From: Antilocapra americana
Taxonomy: Eukaryota > Chordata > Mammalia > Artiodactyla > Antilocapridae
DNA: 64,000 nucleotides
Assembly (NCBI GenBank): GCA_007570785.1
Contig: ML664157.1
Span: 7,148,074-7,212,073 of the forward strand
Direction of reading: 5' to 3'
The notes under the pieces are model-generated. The model ran no database searches and was not told the origin of the DNA. It saw only the letters and a program-made list of their open reading frames with translations. The stretch's first letter is position 1. The number at the start of each line of letters is the position of its first letter. Shown in pieces: positions 45,346 to 57,093 of the stretch. A program made the position numbers and the translations under genes.

Positions 45346-45986
45346 TCAAACTTTAAATCTTTCTATAAACAGATAGTTTCAACTTTTTAAGTTCTTTCTT
45401 TGAGTATTTGTCTTAATAGTCAGTAATGTCTACAGTATTGATTTTTCAATGTTTACACTTTGCATACTGGCTTCCAAAATCCCTATTAGAAATTTTTCTG
45501 TAGACTATTCCTGCTAAATTACTATGAAGTATTTTAAATGTACTTTATTGTTATATCATTCTTTTGTGGTATTATGTTCTTCCTTATGGGTAAAATATTT
45601 TCTCTTTACTCACTGCAGATGTTACAATTTGAGGGCTTTCTTTCACAATTTTTTATTTCTTCACTGTCTTTGTCCTTTTTGTAGAAATTCTTTGTTCATT
45701 TGTTTTGATTCATTTATTTCAAACTAAATGCTGTCTTAAAGGGATTGGAGTGTTTTGACTATCTAGGTTTGAAATTAAGAAATGTCTATATTCAGAAACC
45801 TTTCTTTCGGATGATGAGTGGGATTGAGGGAAAGGCCTTTGGACACCCTAAGAATTAGTGTATTGTATACTTGGAGTGCCAGGCATGGCGGAGGGTGAGA
45901 GAAAGGATAAATGGCACACATAAGTTGCCTGCTGGTGGGCTTGCAAAGAGGTCAAAGGCCCATTGGTTCATCATATAGCTCTTAAC
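45346..45986. other. Unassigned DNA
   Basis: No gene or nameable repeat recognised. Confidence 0.4.
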
Positions 45987-47644
45987 TAATCTTCGTGGTT
46001 TTATTATTTTTTAATATATTTATTTATTTATTAATTTTCTTTACATTATTGTATTAATTTTGCCATACATTGACAAAAATCCACAATGGGTATACATATG
46101 TTCCCCTTCCAGAACCCCCCCTCCCACCTCCCTCCCGATTCCATCCCTCTGGGTCATGCCGGTGCACCAGCCCTGAGGACCCTGTATCATGCATCAATCC
46201 TGGGCTGGCGATTCATTTCACGTAGATAATTTACATGTTTCAATGCCGTTCTCCCATATAATCCCACCCTTGTCCTCTCCCATAGAGTCTAAAAGACTGT
46301 TCTATACATCTGCATCTCTTTTGCTGTCTTGCATACAGGGTTATCATTACCATCTTTCTAAATTCCATATATATGCATTAGTATACTGTATTGGTGTTCT
46401 TCTTTCTGACCTACTTCACTCTGGATAATAGGCTCCAGTTTCATCCACCTCATTAGAACTGATTCAAATTTATTCCTTTTTTAATGGCTGAGTAATATTC
46501 CATTGTGTATATGTACCATAGTTTCTTATCCATTCATCTGTTGATGGGCATCAGGTTGCTTCCATGTCCTGGCTATTGTAAACAATGCAGCGATGAACAT
46601 TGGAGTACATGTGTCTCTTTCAATTCTGGTTTCCTCATTGTGTATGCCCAGCAGTGGGATTGCTGAGTCATATGGCAGTTCTATTTGCAGTTTTTTAAGG
46701 AATCTCCACACTGTTCTCCATAGTGGTTGTACTAGTTTGCATTCCCACCAACAGTGTAAGAGGGTTCCCTTTTCTCCACATCCTCTCCAGCATTTATTGC
46801 TTGTAGATTTTTGGATTGCAGCCATTCTGACTGGTGTAAAGTGGTACCTCATTGTGGTTTTATTTGCATTTCTCTGATAGTGAGTGATGTTGAGCATATT
46901 TTCATGTGTTTGTTAGCCATTTGTATGTCTTCTTTGGAGAAATGTCTGTTAAGTTCTTTGGGCCACTTTTTGATTGGGTCGTTTATTTTTCTGGAATGGA
47001 GCTGCAGGAGTTGCTTGTATACTTTTGAGATTAATTGTTTGGCCTCAAATAGCCAAAGCAATCTTGAGAAAGAAAAATGGAACTGGAGGAATCAACCTGC
47101 CTGACTTTAGGCTATACTACAAAGCCACAGTCATTAAGACAGTATGGTACTGGCACAAAGACAGAAATATAGATCAATGGAACAAAATAGAAAGCCCAGA
47201 GATAAATCTATGCACCTATGGACACCTTATCTTTGACAAAGGAGGTAAGAATATATAATGGAGAAAAGAAAATCTCTTTAACAAGTGGTGCTGGGAAAAT
47301 TGGTCAACCACTTGTAAAAGAATGAAACTAGAACACTTTCTAACACCATACACAAAAATAAACTCAAATGGATTAAAGATCTAAATGTAAGACCAGAAAC
47401 TATAAAACTCCTAGAGGAAAATATAGGCAAAACACTCTCTTACATAAACCAAGGCAGGATCCTCTATGACCCACCTCCCAGAGTAATGGAAATAAAAGCA
47501 AAAATAAACAAATGGGGCCTAATTAAAATTAAAAGCTTCTGCACAACAAAGGAAACTAAAAGCAAGGTGAAAATGCAGCCTTCAGAATGGGAGAAAGTAA
47601 TAGCAAACAAAGCAATGGACAAACAATTAATCTTCATGGTTTTA
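45987..47644 (-). mobile_element. Young L1 with inverted 5' segment, 17-bp target duplication
   Basis: 46004-47041 is L1 in reverse, with the 3' tail at the left (ttattttttaatatatttat) and ORF2 C-terminus in the minus frame at 46526-46897 ([18 protein letters not shown]). 47042-47627 is the preceding part of ORF2 in forward direction (frame 46974-47258, [16 protein letters not shown]). On the element's strand the reversed piece ends in acaaacaattaatct, and the 3' piece starts with about the same 13 bases, so nothing was lost. taatcttcgtggtttta (45987-46003) and taatcttcatggtttta (47628-47644) flank it. Confidence 0.94.
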
Positions 47645-48563
47645 GACCTGATGTCACCACAGTTTTCTGAGCTGGTATCCTGGTTCAATTTCAGAACTGG
47701 TGGTTGGTGAAGAGAGAAGGAATTAGTGGAAGAGTTAGGTACCTCAGTGTAAAGAAGAAGTGAGAAAACTCAGAGTCTTCAGTTTGCGTTTCCCTCCTCC
47801 ATCTTGTCCAGGTTTTCAACCAATCCCTTTGTTCTTACACTCTCTTTTAGTACTTAGCATTTATAAATAGTGAACCTTGAAGTGATAAATTCTTATTTTT
47901 TCTTCCAGAAGTTCACCACATCAAGATACAGCTTTCTTTTCTCTGTTATATCAATTAACACCATTACCAAAAATGTGTTTAAATTGCTCATCTCAATGTT
48001 TCAGCCTTCTTTTTTTGAAATATTTTGTGGGTTAATCATTTTTCATCTTTTGTAACTATTTTAACAATGTATGACAAAGGAAAGGAAGTATCTACAATAT
48101 TTAAAAGTTAATTTTAAGGTTAACTGTTGCAAATTTTTTATAACATTGCTCTGAATATTCTATTACTCTTGATTCTCTCTACTACCATTATACAGCTATT
48201 TAAATTTAAGTTTATGATTTTAATTTTTAAGTAAAAGTGTACATTATCATTTTAATAAAAATACACTAAATGTATATTAATTAATGTTTAAATATATAAG
48301 CTATTTAATTTCTTACACATAACCAAAATTTTATAATATATTTTGAATAACTTAATAATTTTAATAAAACAAAATGAAGATATTACCTACAATGAGATGT
48401 TTTCTCATTGATGATTTTTTAAAAATTGGCTTCAACAGAAAAATAGAACTTGAAAGACTCTAGGAATTGCAAAGAAAGTAGAAGGATCACTGCAAACACA
48501 GTAATTCCTTTATCAGAATCAGATTATCACTCTTCCCAGCATGCTGGGAAAGAGGAATTTGAG
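47645..48563. other. Unassigned DNA, very AT-rich after 48,060
   Basis: No gene or nameable repeat recognised. Confidence 0.4.
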
Positions 48564-49110
48564 AGTTGTTGTTTTATTTCAGTTCAGTCGATCAGTCGTG
48601 TCTGACTCTTTGAGACCCAGTGGACTGCAGCATGCCAGGCCTTCCTGTCCATCACCAGTTCACAGAGTTTACTCAAACTCATGTCCATTGAGTCAGTGAG
48701 GCCATTCAACCATCTCATTCTCTGTCGTCCCCATCCCCTCCGCCTTCAATCTTTCCCAGCATCTGGGTCTTTTCCAATGAGTCAGCTCTTTACATCAGGT
48801 AGCCAAAGTACTGGAGTTTTAGCTTCAACATCAGTCCTTCCTATGAACACCCAAGACTGATCTGCTTTAGGATGCACTGGTTGGATCTCCTTGTGGTCCA
48901 AGGAACACTCAAAAGTCTTCTCCAGCACCACAGTTCAAAAGTGTCAATTCTTCGGTGCTCAGCTTTCTTTATAGTCCCACTCTCGTATCCATACATGAGC
49001 ACTGGAAAAACCATAGCCTTGACTAGACCGACCTTTGTTGGCAAGGTAATATATCTGCTGTTTAATATGCTGTCTAGGTTGGTCATAAGTTTTCTTCCAA
49101 GTTGTTGTTT
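48564..49110 (-). mobile_element. BovB LINE, 3' copy G, with 11-bp target duplication
   Basis: Minus strand, body about 48575-49099, from the BovB 3' end (cagttcagtcgatcagtcgt) to the C-terminal RT region (minus frame 48841-49086: KVGLVKAMVFPVLMY, CWRRLLSVPW). agttgttgttt lies at 48564-48574 and 49100-49110. Confidence 0.93.
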
Positions 49111-50257
49111 AGCTTGTGGATATTGAATCTATCATTTTCTCCTCTTCTTCCTCATTCCCCCAGGTACCCCCCAGGTTGCCGACTGTAAAGCAGGGTACAT
49201 CTCATCAGACAACACAACAAAGTGGGGGGGAAGTTTGAACATTGGAAATAGTCTCATGAAAACAAAATCTTTGAATATTGTAGGCAAGTTTAAAATGTAT
49301 ACAAATAAGCATTTTATTTTTAGGTTTGAATATAAAATATCACATATAAACATACATATATTCTTAAATAAGCATATGTATTTGGATATATACAGTTTTT
49401 CATTGAATCCATTCTTCAAGGTTATTAAATGATTTAAAAATGGAAAAGGCACAGAGGACAACGAAAAGAAGAATAAATGACCTGAATTATCAGGTGAATA
49501 GAGTGAATAGAACATAATTATCATAGAATAAATGATGAATAGAATGATAGAGTGAATAAATGAGGAGTAGAAGTCTTGACTAGAATAGAGTGCCTTGACT
49601 TAAGGACTGAGCTTGAAAAGGAAGACTTGGAGCTGTTATAGAGGCTATAAAAATAACAGTCTTCAAATGTTAATATGTCTCACTATGATCATGAATTTTT
49701 TTCTTTTCCCTTATATTTCTTCTGATTTCCATTATGTATCTTTGTTTCTTTGTTGTTAGGTGTCTAATGATTTATGATGTCTAGTTTCTTTGTGAATTTT
49801 ACCTTTTATCATTAAAAATATTCATCTTTGGTTAATTTAAAAATAATAAATAAATTTAATTTAAAAAAATCCAAATTTACTGAAATTGGGACAAAATATA
49901 AGTTTTTTTGGCACAAAAAGCATAAAGAAAGTCCTTTTTTAGAAAAAATAAATAGAATGAAAAATATTTTTGCTGTATACAGGTTAACATTATTTATTTT
50001 CTTATTTTGTTTCAAAAGAATTAGTCTATAATAGAATATTAATCCAGATTTCATGTTATTGTTAATGTGGTAAAAATTAATAGTAAAAACCAGTACTTAG
50101 GGCATGCTTTCATGATAGATGCTCTACAATGAATACATATTTGACTAAATATAGAATATCAAATAGCAAAATTTTTTTTGCAAAAGACAAGATTTTAAAC
50201 AATTAAAAAAAATTACATAGCATTGGCTTTTCCAAACAGCACTAAGTGCAAATTCAT
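49111..50257. other. Unassigned AT-rich DNA
   Basis: Includes loosely repeated gaatagagtgaatag-type words at 49490-49580. The 130-codon minus frame at 49132-49524 lies in AT-rich DNA and has no recognisable domain; I do not call it a gene. Confidence 0.4.
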
Positions 50258-50390
50258 TATCTAATTCTCAAAATATTCCAAGAGGTGGTTAGACCTAGAA
50301 ATGAATACTCCTAAGCTACACAGGAAGACTAAGTGCCCATTGTCAGGCAGTGAGAGAGCTGAGGTTAAAATCTAATATTACTTCTACTTT
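50258..50390 (-). repeat. Possible MIR SINE remnant
   Basis: Reverse MIR-like order: aagaggtggttagacc, ctacacaggaagactaagtg, gtcaggcagtgagagagctg. Weak. Confidence 0.4.
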
Positions 50391-50815
50391 TCACTTACTT
50401 AGGTGATATTTGTGTACCAAGGGTTTTGAGTTCTAGGCAATTTTCATTTTTATCCATCCTGCAAGTCATCCCAATTTACATAAAAAATATTGTAACTCAT
50501 CTTGTTCCTTGTCTCAATTGTTTAAATTTCACAGGAAAAGAGATGCAAGAGTTATATTGGAGTTCAAATTGCTGATTTTAGACAAGCAGTATTGAAGGGT
50601 TACTGAGAAAGAACAGAGAATTATTAGATAAGTACTGGCACACTCTCTGCTCTGAGGATAAAAGGGAAACTTCAACCGTTTTCAAAGCCCCAGTGCCTTT
50701 GTTGAAAAGTGCAAATATACATAATGTAACAATTTCATTATTGAGAAAAAGCAAACATCATATTTGTTTATTCTAACTACAAAGGTAGCCTCAAGGTAGC
50801 CAATGTTTTCTCGAG
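50391..50815. other. Unassigned DNA
   Basis: No feature recognised between the possible MIR and the L1 5' end. Confidence 0.35.
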
Positions 50816-52984
50816 ATGGCAGAGTAGAAGGTCATGCTCTCATCTCCTCCCACTAAAGCGCAGAAATTGGAACTAGCTGTTCAACAACCACCAACAGGGG
50901 GATGCTGGAATCCACCAAAAAAAATAACACATGTCCAAAGACAAAAGAGAAGTCCCCCAAAATGGTAGGAAGGATGCAATCATGATGAAGTCAAATCCCA
51001 TACATGCTGGGTGGGTGACCCACAAACTGAAGAACTATAATACCTAAGAAGTTCTTCCACTTTTGTGAAGGTTCTGAGCCCCGTGTCAGGCTTCCCAGCC
51101 TGGGGACCTAGCAAAAGGACTAGGAAGTCCCAGGGAAACTGACTTTGAAGGTCAGCAGGATTTGATTACAGGATTTCCATAAGACTGAGGGAAAGAGACT
51201 CAACTCCTGAAGGGCATATACCAAATCTTGCACGCACCAGGGCTCAGGGGAAAGGAGCAGTGACCCCACAGGAGACTGAACCGGACTGACCTGCTAGTGT
51301 TGGAGGGTCTCCTATGGAGGCATGTGTTGGCAATCGTTCATCATGAAGATGGGGCCCTGGCAGCATCAGTCCTGGAAGGTGCCCCTTTGTGTGAGCCCTA
51401 TTGGGAGGTCACCATTAACCCTACCATAGAGCCTGCAGACTCCAGCGCTGGGCTGTCTCAGGCCAAACAACTAACAGGGAGGGAGTGCAGCATCATGCAT
51501 CAGCAGACAATTGGATTAAAGTTTTACTGAGCACAGCCCTGGCCCACCAGAACAAGACCCAGTATTCCCATCACCAGTCCTTCCCATCAGGAATCTTACA
51601 CAAGCCTCTTAACCTTATCCACCAGAGGGCAGACAGAGAAGCAAGAAGAATTACAATCCCATAGCTTGTGACTGTGCATGCTAAATTGATTCAGTTATGT
51701 CTGACTCTTTGTATCCCCATGGACCATAACCTGTTAGGCTCCTCTGTCCATGGGATTCTTCAGGCAGGAATACTGGAATGGGTTGCCATATCCTCCTCCA
51801 GGAGATCTTCTGGACCCAAGGATGGAACCCAGGGCTGTTATGTCTACCTGCATTGGCAGGTAGATTCTTTATCACTAATGCCACTTGGGAAGCCCACAGG
51901 CTCACAGCAGCCAGAACAAAAACCAGATCACAGAAAGTTAATCAAGATAAACAGGTAGATATTATGTCCCAGATGATGGTACAATGTAAAACCTCAGAAA
52001 AACAACTGAATAAAATTGTTTTCAAGTTCCTTTTAATGAAGGAGATAGACAACCTCCCAGAAAAAGAATTCAGAGTAATGATAATTCAGAATAATGAAGA
52101 TGATACAGGATCTTAGAAAAAGAATGGGGAAGATGCAGGAAATGTTTGCCAAAGACCTAGAAGAACTAAAGAACAAATAAACAGAGATAAAAAAAAAATA
52201 CACCAGAAGGAATCAATAGCAGAATAACTGATGCAGAAGAATGGATGAGTGATCTGGAGGACAGAATGGTGGAAATCACTGAAACAGAACAGAATATGGA
52301 AAAAAGAATGAAAAAAAATGAAGACAGCCTAATAGACCTTTGTGCAACATTAAACACACCATTTGCATTATATGGGTCCCAGAAGGAGAAAAGAGAAAGA
52401 CCTGAGAAAATCTTTGAATAGCTAATAGCTAAAAACTTCCCTAACAGGTGGAAAGGAAATAGTCAACCAAGACTAAAAAGGATAAACCAAGGAGGAACAT
52501 ACTGAGACACATGGTAATCAAACTGACAAAAGCTAAAATAAAATATTAAAAGCAGCAAGGGAAAAATGACAAATATTAATAACATACAAGGGGATCTCAT
52601 AAGATTATCCGATGATTTCTCAACAGAAACTCTACAAGCCAGAAGGGAATGGCAAGATATATTTAAACTGATGAAAGGGAAGAACCTACAGCCAAGCATA
52701 CTCTGCCTGGCAAGACTCTTCTTCAGATTTGATGGAGAAATCAAAAGATTTTAAGACAAGCAAAAGTTAAGAGAATTCAATACCACCAAGCCAGCTTTAC
52801 AACAAATGGTAAAGGAGCTTCTCTAGGCAGGAAACACAAGAGAAGGAAAAGACCTACACAAAATACACCCAAAACAATTAAGAAAATGGTAATAGGAGCA
52901 TACATATCAATAATTCCCTTGGATGTAAATGGATTAAATGCACCAACAAAAAGACAGACTGGCTGAGTAGATGAAAACATGTTC
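50816..52984 (+). mobile_element. Old L1 with its 5' end, ORF1 and the first bases of ORF2; 3' part missing
   Basis: Starts at the usual L1 5' end (cgagatggcagagtagaagg), followed by about 1 kb of 5' UTR. From about 51990 an ORF1 relic follows: LPEKEFRVMIIQNNEDD, then EWMSDLEDRMVEITETEQN, then in another frame IRLSDDFSTETLQARREW and KGKNLQPSILCLARL ending near 52754, so N-terminal coiled coil and C-terminal domain are both represented with stops and frameshifts. At 52890-52984 the start of ORF2 appears (ataggagcatacatatcaat, gatgtaaatggattaaatgc), then recognisable L1 ends. Confidence 0.85.
51672..51897 (-). repeat. Bov-tA SINE inside the L1 5' UTR
   Basis: Minus-strand copy: tgcatgctaaattgattcag at the left, reverse head gcccacttgggaagccc-like at the right. 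L1 5' UTR continues on both sides. The open frames at 51668-52116 combine SINE and L1 sequence. Confidence 0.9.
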
Positions 52985-54315
52985 ATGTATGCACTTCCAC
53001 TTACCACATCACTCTACTTAACCCCCCAAATTTTATGTAACTATTTTATATTGTCAGGTTAATCATATTTCCATTATTTTTTGTCTGGCTACTGATTGTG
53101 AAAACTGATAAACCTCCTTTACTATTGTGATTATGTAACTATTATTTCTTTTATTAGTCAACAGAAAACAACAGAATTCTATATCACTGAAACTACCATT
53201 TATTAGAAAAATCTATAATCACTTTTTAAGATCAAGATGCAAATTAGAATTTTCTTGGAATTTTGTGTACAATACAAATGCCTAGATATTGTTTTTTCCT
53301 CCAGATCTCTGGCTAGGATTCTAATGAGCATCCATGTTTAAAAACAACTGGATTATATGCTGATCTTGATCTTTTACCTAGTTTGTTTCACTTTTTCTAT
53401 TTCATATTCAGTGTTCTCACTTCATTTAGTTTATGTTTTCCAATTTCTCTGCTTCATTCTTTTGTTGTTCTTTCTCAAAACTTCATCAAGTGTAGTAAAA
53501 AAGTTTTTGTGTATATATATGTATGTATACACATACATAATGTAAAATATAATATATATATTTTAGAAAATTTGTGGATATTTGCGTAACTAAAAATTCA
53601 TGACATTTTGTTTCCATTTGTTTGACTCAATATGAATGGAATTCTAGACTTCTAATTTATATTCACTCAAAGCTTTTATATAGCTCCATTTACTCTGGGA
53701 TCGAATATTACTGCTAAAAGTCTAGAAAGCTTCTTACTTTAGTGATTTAAAAAAAAAAATCTGAATGAGGCTTTAAACTTCTATTCCAGTTTGGAGAATA
53801 TAAAGAAATATTGTGTTATAAAAAACAAAGAGAGAGAAAATTAACATGTGATACAGTATTATTAACTAAAGTACAGATTTTGTTTAAATTTCACCAAAAA
53901 AAAGTGTTCTGGCATATCTCCCTCACCTGTTCACTTGCATCTCTTCCAAGTGTCCTATATTAATAAATGTACTTCTTGCCTAAAAAAAAAAAGATGTGCT
54001 CTGCTTAAAAACAATAATATTATCAATATCAAGATTTACATTCTTTGGGATCATATACCAGTTTCTCAAGGAGTTTGGATTCTACCTACTTGGCAATAAT
54101 GTAGAAGGGTTGAGGAATACATATATTCAGCTAGGTGCTACCTGCTGAAAATAGCTTTAGAATTTTACCATTCTTCAATGTGTAAACATTTTAATGCATT
54201 TTTTCTGATAATAAAATTGTAAGTATTCATTATAGAAACTGAAACATATGAAGGAAATACAAATTGCCAATTAAAAAAAAGGCAACCATTTAATCTCAGG
54301 TGTCTTTATGTCTCA
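52985..54315. other. Unassigned AT-rich DNA
   Basis: No nameable repeat; a TGTA/TATA-rich patch at 53508-53545 and an A-run at about 53981-53992. Open frames at 53357-53589 have no known domain. Confidence 0.4.
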
Positions 54316-54611
54316 GAGGAATAGCCGGCTGCTGCTGCTAAGTCGCTTCAGTTGTGTCCGACTCTGTGTGACCCCATAGACGGCAGCCCACCAGGCTCCT
54401 CCATCCCTGGGATTCTCCAGGCAAGAACACTGGAGTGGGTTGTCATTTCCTTCTCCAATGCATGAAAGTGAAAAGTGAAAGTGAAGTCACTCAGCCTTGT
54501 CTGACTCTTAGCGACCCCATGGACTGCAGCCTACCAGGCTCCTCCGTTTGTGGGATTTTCCAGGCAAGAGTACTGAGTGGGGTGCCATTGCCTTCTCCAT
54601 GAGGAATAGCC
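54316..54611 (-). repeat. BOV-A2 dimeric SINE with exact 11-bp target duplication
   Basis: Two Bov-A units in reverse (54327-54465 and about 54490-54600), joined by gaaagtgaaaagtgaaagtg, with (CTG)n at the left end (ctgctgctgctaagtcgctt). gaggaatagcc flanks it at 54316-54326 and 54601-54611. Confidence 0.95.
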
Positions 54612-55745
54612 AGAGAGAACCAATTTGCAGACGTCCTAGTCTTAGTTTGATGCCATTACAAGGAAGCCATTGGCATTACCCTTGCATCTTCAATACTTAG
54701 AGCCTAATGGATCCCACTTTCTCATATTTCAGAATTTAGCAAATGAAATAGTATTGAGTTCTGATGTTGATATTCTATATGTAATATTTTATCTTTATAT
54801 ATTCACCATTACATATAACATTAAAAAATACTACTTATGTATGCATTTATTTCTCTTCCCCAACCAACAATTTGCATGGCTTTGAAAATCAATTTCCTAT
54901 ATTTTCTTTTCCCTTCCAACTCTTTCTTCCTCCTCTTTTCTATGATGTGGTTTACCCATCTTTCCTATGATGTGGTTTTTCCCATTTGGCACGTCTTCCT
55001 GTCTCCTTCATTCATTTACAGACTCTTGCATTCTTGCTCTCCCAGAAGGACTTTATCCCCATGATTAGGCCTTTTGGATTCTTTCTTTTCCTTCTAAAAA
55101 TACCCAATGAAGCTGTATCTAAGCCTCCAACTTGCCCACTTCTCCCAGCTCCTTGATCTGACTTCTCCATTTAATAACCTCAGCCATCTGGTTACCAAAT
55201 CTTTTCCTATAGTGTGTTCCCTTGTTAGGAGGTACTTTATTCTTACATGCTTCTTTTGGAGAATTGCCATGTTTTCCTATATTGGTTTTAATTAGGAGTT
55301 TGGGGGTTTTACAAAATGTTCTGTGTGGTAGCTCTGCTTTGGCCTAGTTTTATTTCCTGTAGCTTCTTAATAGATTTTTTTATACATTCATCATCAAATT
55401 CAGCAGCTTCTATTTTGTAGATATTGATTTGGTTTGATATTTCCTTGTATTTAACTGTATGTTCCTTTTTAAGTTTAAGGTCTTTTCCTGTGTCTCAGTG
55501 TCTTTATTTTCCCTTTTTTATTCTGTGTTTGTCTCTTTTCCATTTCTATAACATCCTGACTCTTTGGCAGAGCGCTATCTTTTTCTTATTCTCAAAGATT
55601 AAGTTAGAAAAAAAAGTAAAGTCCTTAGACTTACCACACTAAGTGCCCATTAACTATCAGCTATTATTTTTATAACTATCTTGGTGATTGCTGTGAATAA
55701 CCACTACATCCTGAATCATCCTATTTTGAAAAACAACTTTTTAAA
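54612..55745. other. Unassigned pyrimidine-rich DNA
   Basis: C/T-rich, with a small duplication of ctatgatgtggttt (54939 and 54965). The many short plus-strand open frames reflect that skew. Confidence 0.4.
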
Positions 55746-55872
55746 TGGCAACCCACTCTAGTTCTCTTGCCTAGAAAATTCCATGGATGGGAGGAGCCTG
55801 GTGGGCTACAGTCCACGGGGTCACAAAGAGTCCGGACACGACGGAGTGACTTCGCTTTCACTTTCACTTTCA
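55746..55872 (+). repeat. Partial Bov-A SINE 3' half
   Basis: atggcaacccactctagttc to gtccggacacgacggagtga and tttcactttcacttt. The tRNA-derived head is missing. Confidence 0.88.
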
Positions 55873-56525
55873 TCCTATTCACTTTCTTGCTGCCAACTTC
55901 TAATTTATCTTTGAATCTTCCTTGTATTTTCCATATAAATACAACTTTTTGGCTTTTCTTTTTGGTTTAATGGCTCTTACTGCAACATATTGAATAGGTT
56001 ACTAATGTATTTTAAATATCTCTTCCATATGTTTTTCATTGTCTTAAACATTTCATCTTTGTCCTTTTAATGAATTCAGATTGTCCATTTCACTTTTGCA
56101 CCTTAAATGCTAATTCTGTTGTGTTTGTGTTTATTTTTTTCATTTTATTTAGCGCATTAAAGCATTACATATCCATGTCATCTGCCATGTTGATTATTTT
56201 CCATCTGAAAACTTCTGACCAGGGAATGTTGGGATATAGAGTTTTTTCAGTAACTTAAGAGCTAAGAAGCTTTTCCTTTGTTACCAGAAAGAAAACTATG
56301 GTTTACCTGACTCAAAGTCTTGATCTAATTTTAATTATGCACCATGAAATCTTAAGGAAACCCAGTTCCCTTTGTCCCTTTATAGTGCATCTTTGCAATT
56401 TTATGTATTTAGTTCTCTGTTATTGTGTCAATCTTTCCAGTAATTCCAGGAAACTATTTACCTAGCTTTATCCTTTCAGCTACTACTGGTATCACCATTA
56501 AGAAAATGGAAAGGAATGGTAAGGT
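55873..56525. other. Unassigned DNA
   Basis: No gene or nameable repeat recognised. Confidence 0.4.
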
Positions 56526-56722
56526 ATGTATGCATGCCTGGTAAGTCACTTTAATTGTGTCTGACTCTTTGTGACCCTGTGGACCACAGCCCACCAGGCT
56601 CCTCTGTCCATGGGGTTTTCCAGGCAAGAATTCTGGACGGAGTTGCTATGCCCTCCTTCAGGGGATCTTCCTAACACAGGGATTGTATTCATGTCTCTTA
56701 TGTCTCCTGCAAGAAGGCAGGA
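56526..56722 (-). repeat. Bov-tA SINE, head missing
   Basis: Reverse copy from tgcatgcctggtaagtcact through ctcctgcaagaaggcag; the head that should lie at the right end is absent. Confidence 0.87.
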
Positions 56723-57093
56723 TACAACCATATAGTACTCTAATTTAAAACGTACATATAAATATATATTCACTCGATTATATTTGAAAGGAAAAAATCT
56801 CTGGATGAGTAGATGTTAATATTGGTTGTCCCAGGGTATAGAATTTTTCATTTATTTTTTCTGTTTATGCATATATGTGGTGTATGACATCTCCAATAAC
56901 TTTTCTTGCCACAACCATCCTGTTCTTGGGTAAATAGCTGTATAATTTTTATCAGAAATTAAATACACTTAAAATGATTGAGGAGTCTCTTTATTTCATC
57001 ATTCTTGTCATAATAGGCTCCCATAAGCCAACAATATAGGAGACAAGTCAGTCAGCAGTCTACAAAAGGAATTCAGCTGAGGCCATTAACCTA
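56723..57093. other. Unassigned AT-rich DNA
   Basis: No feature recognised. Confidence 0.4.

Noticed and set aside
49132..49524. 130-codon minus-strand open frame.
   Set aside because: Phe/Ile/Leu/Lys-rich translation of AT-rich DNA with no domain; expected by chance at this base composition.
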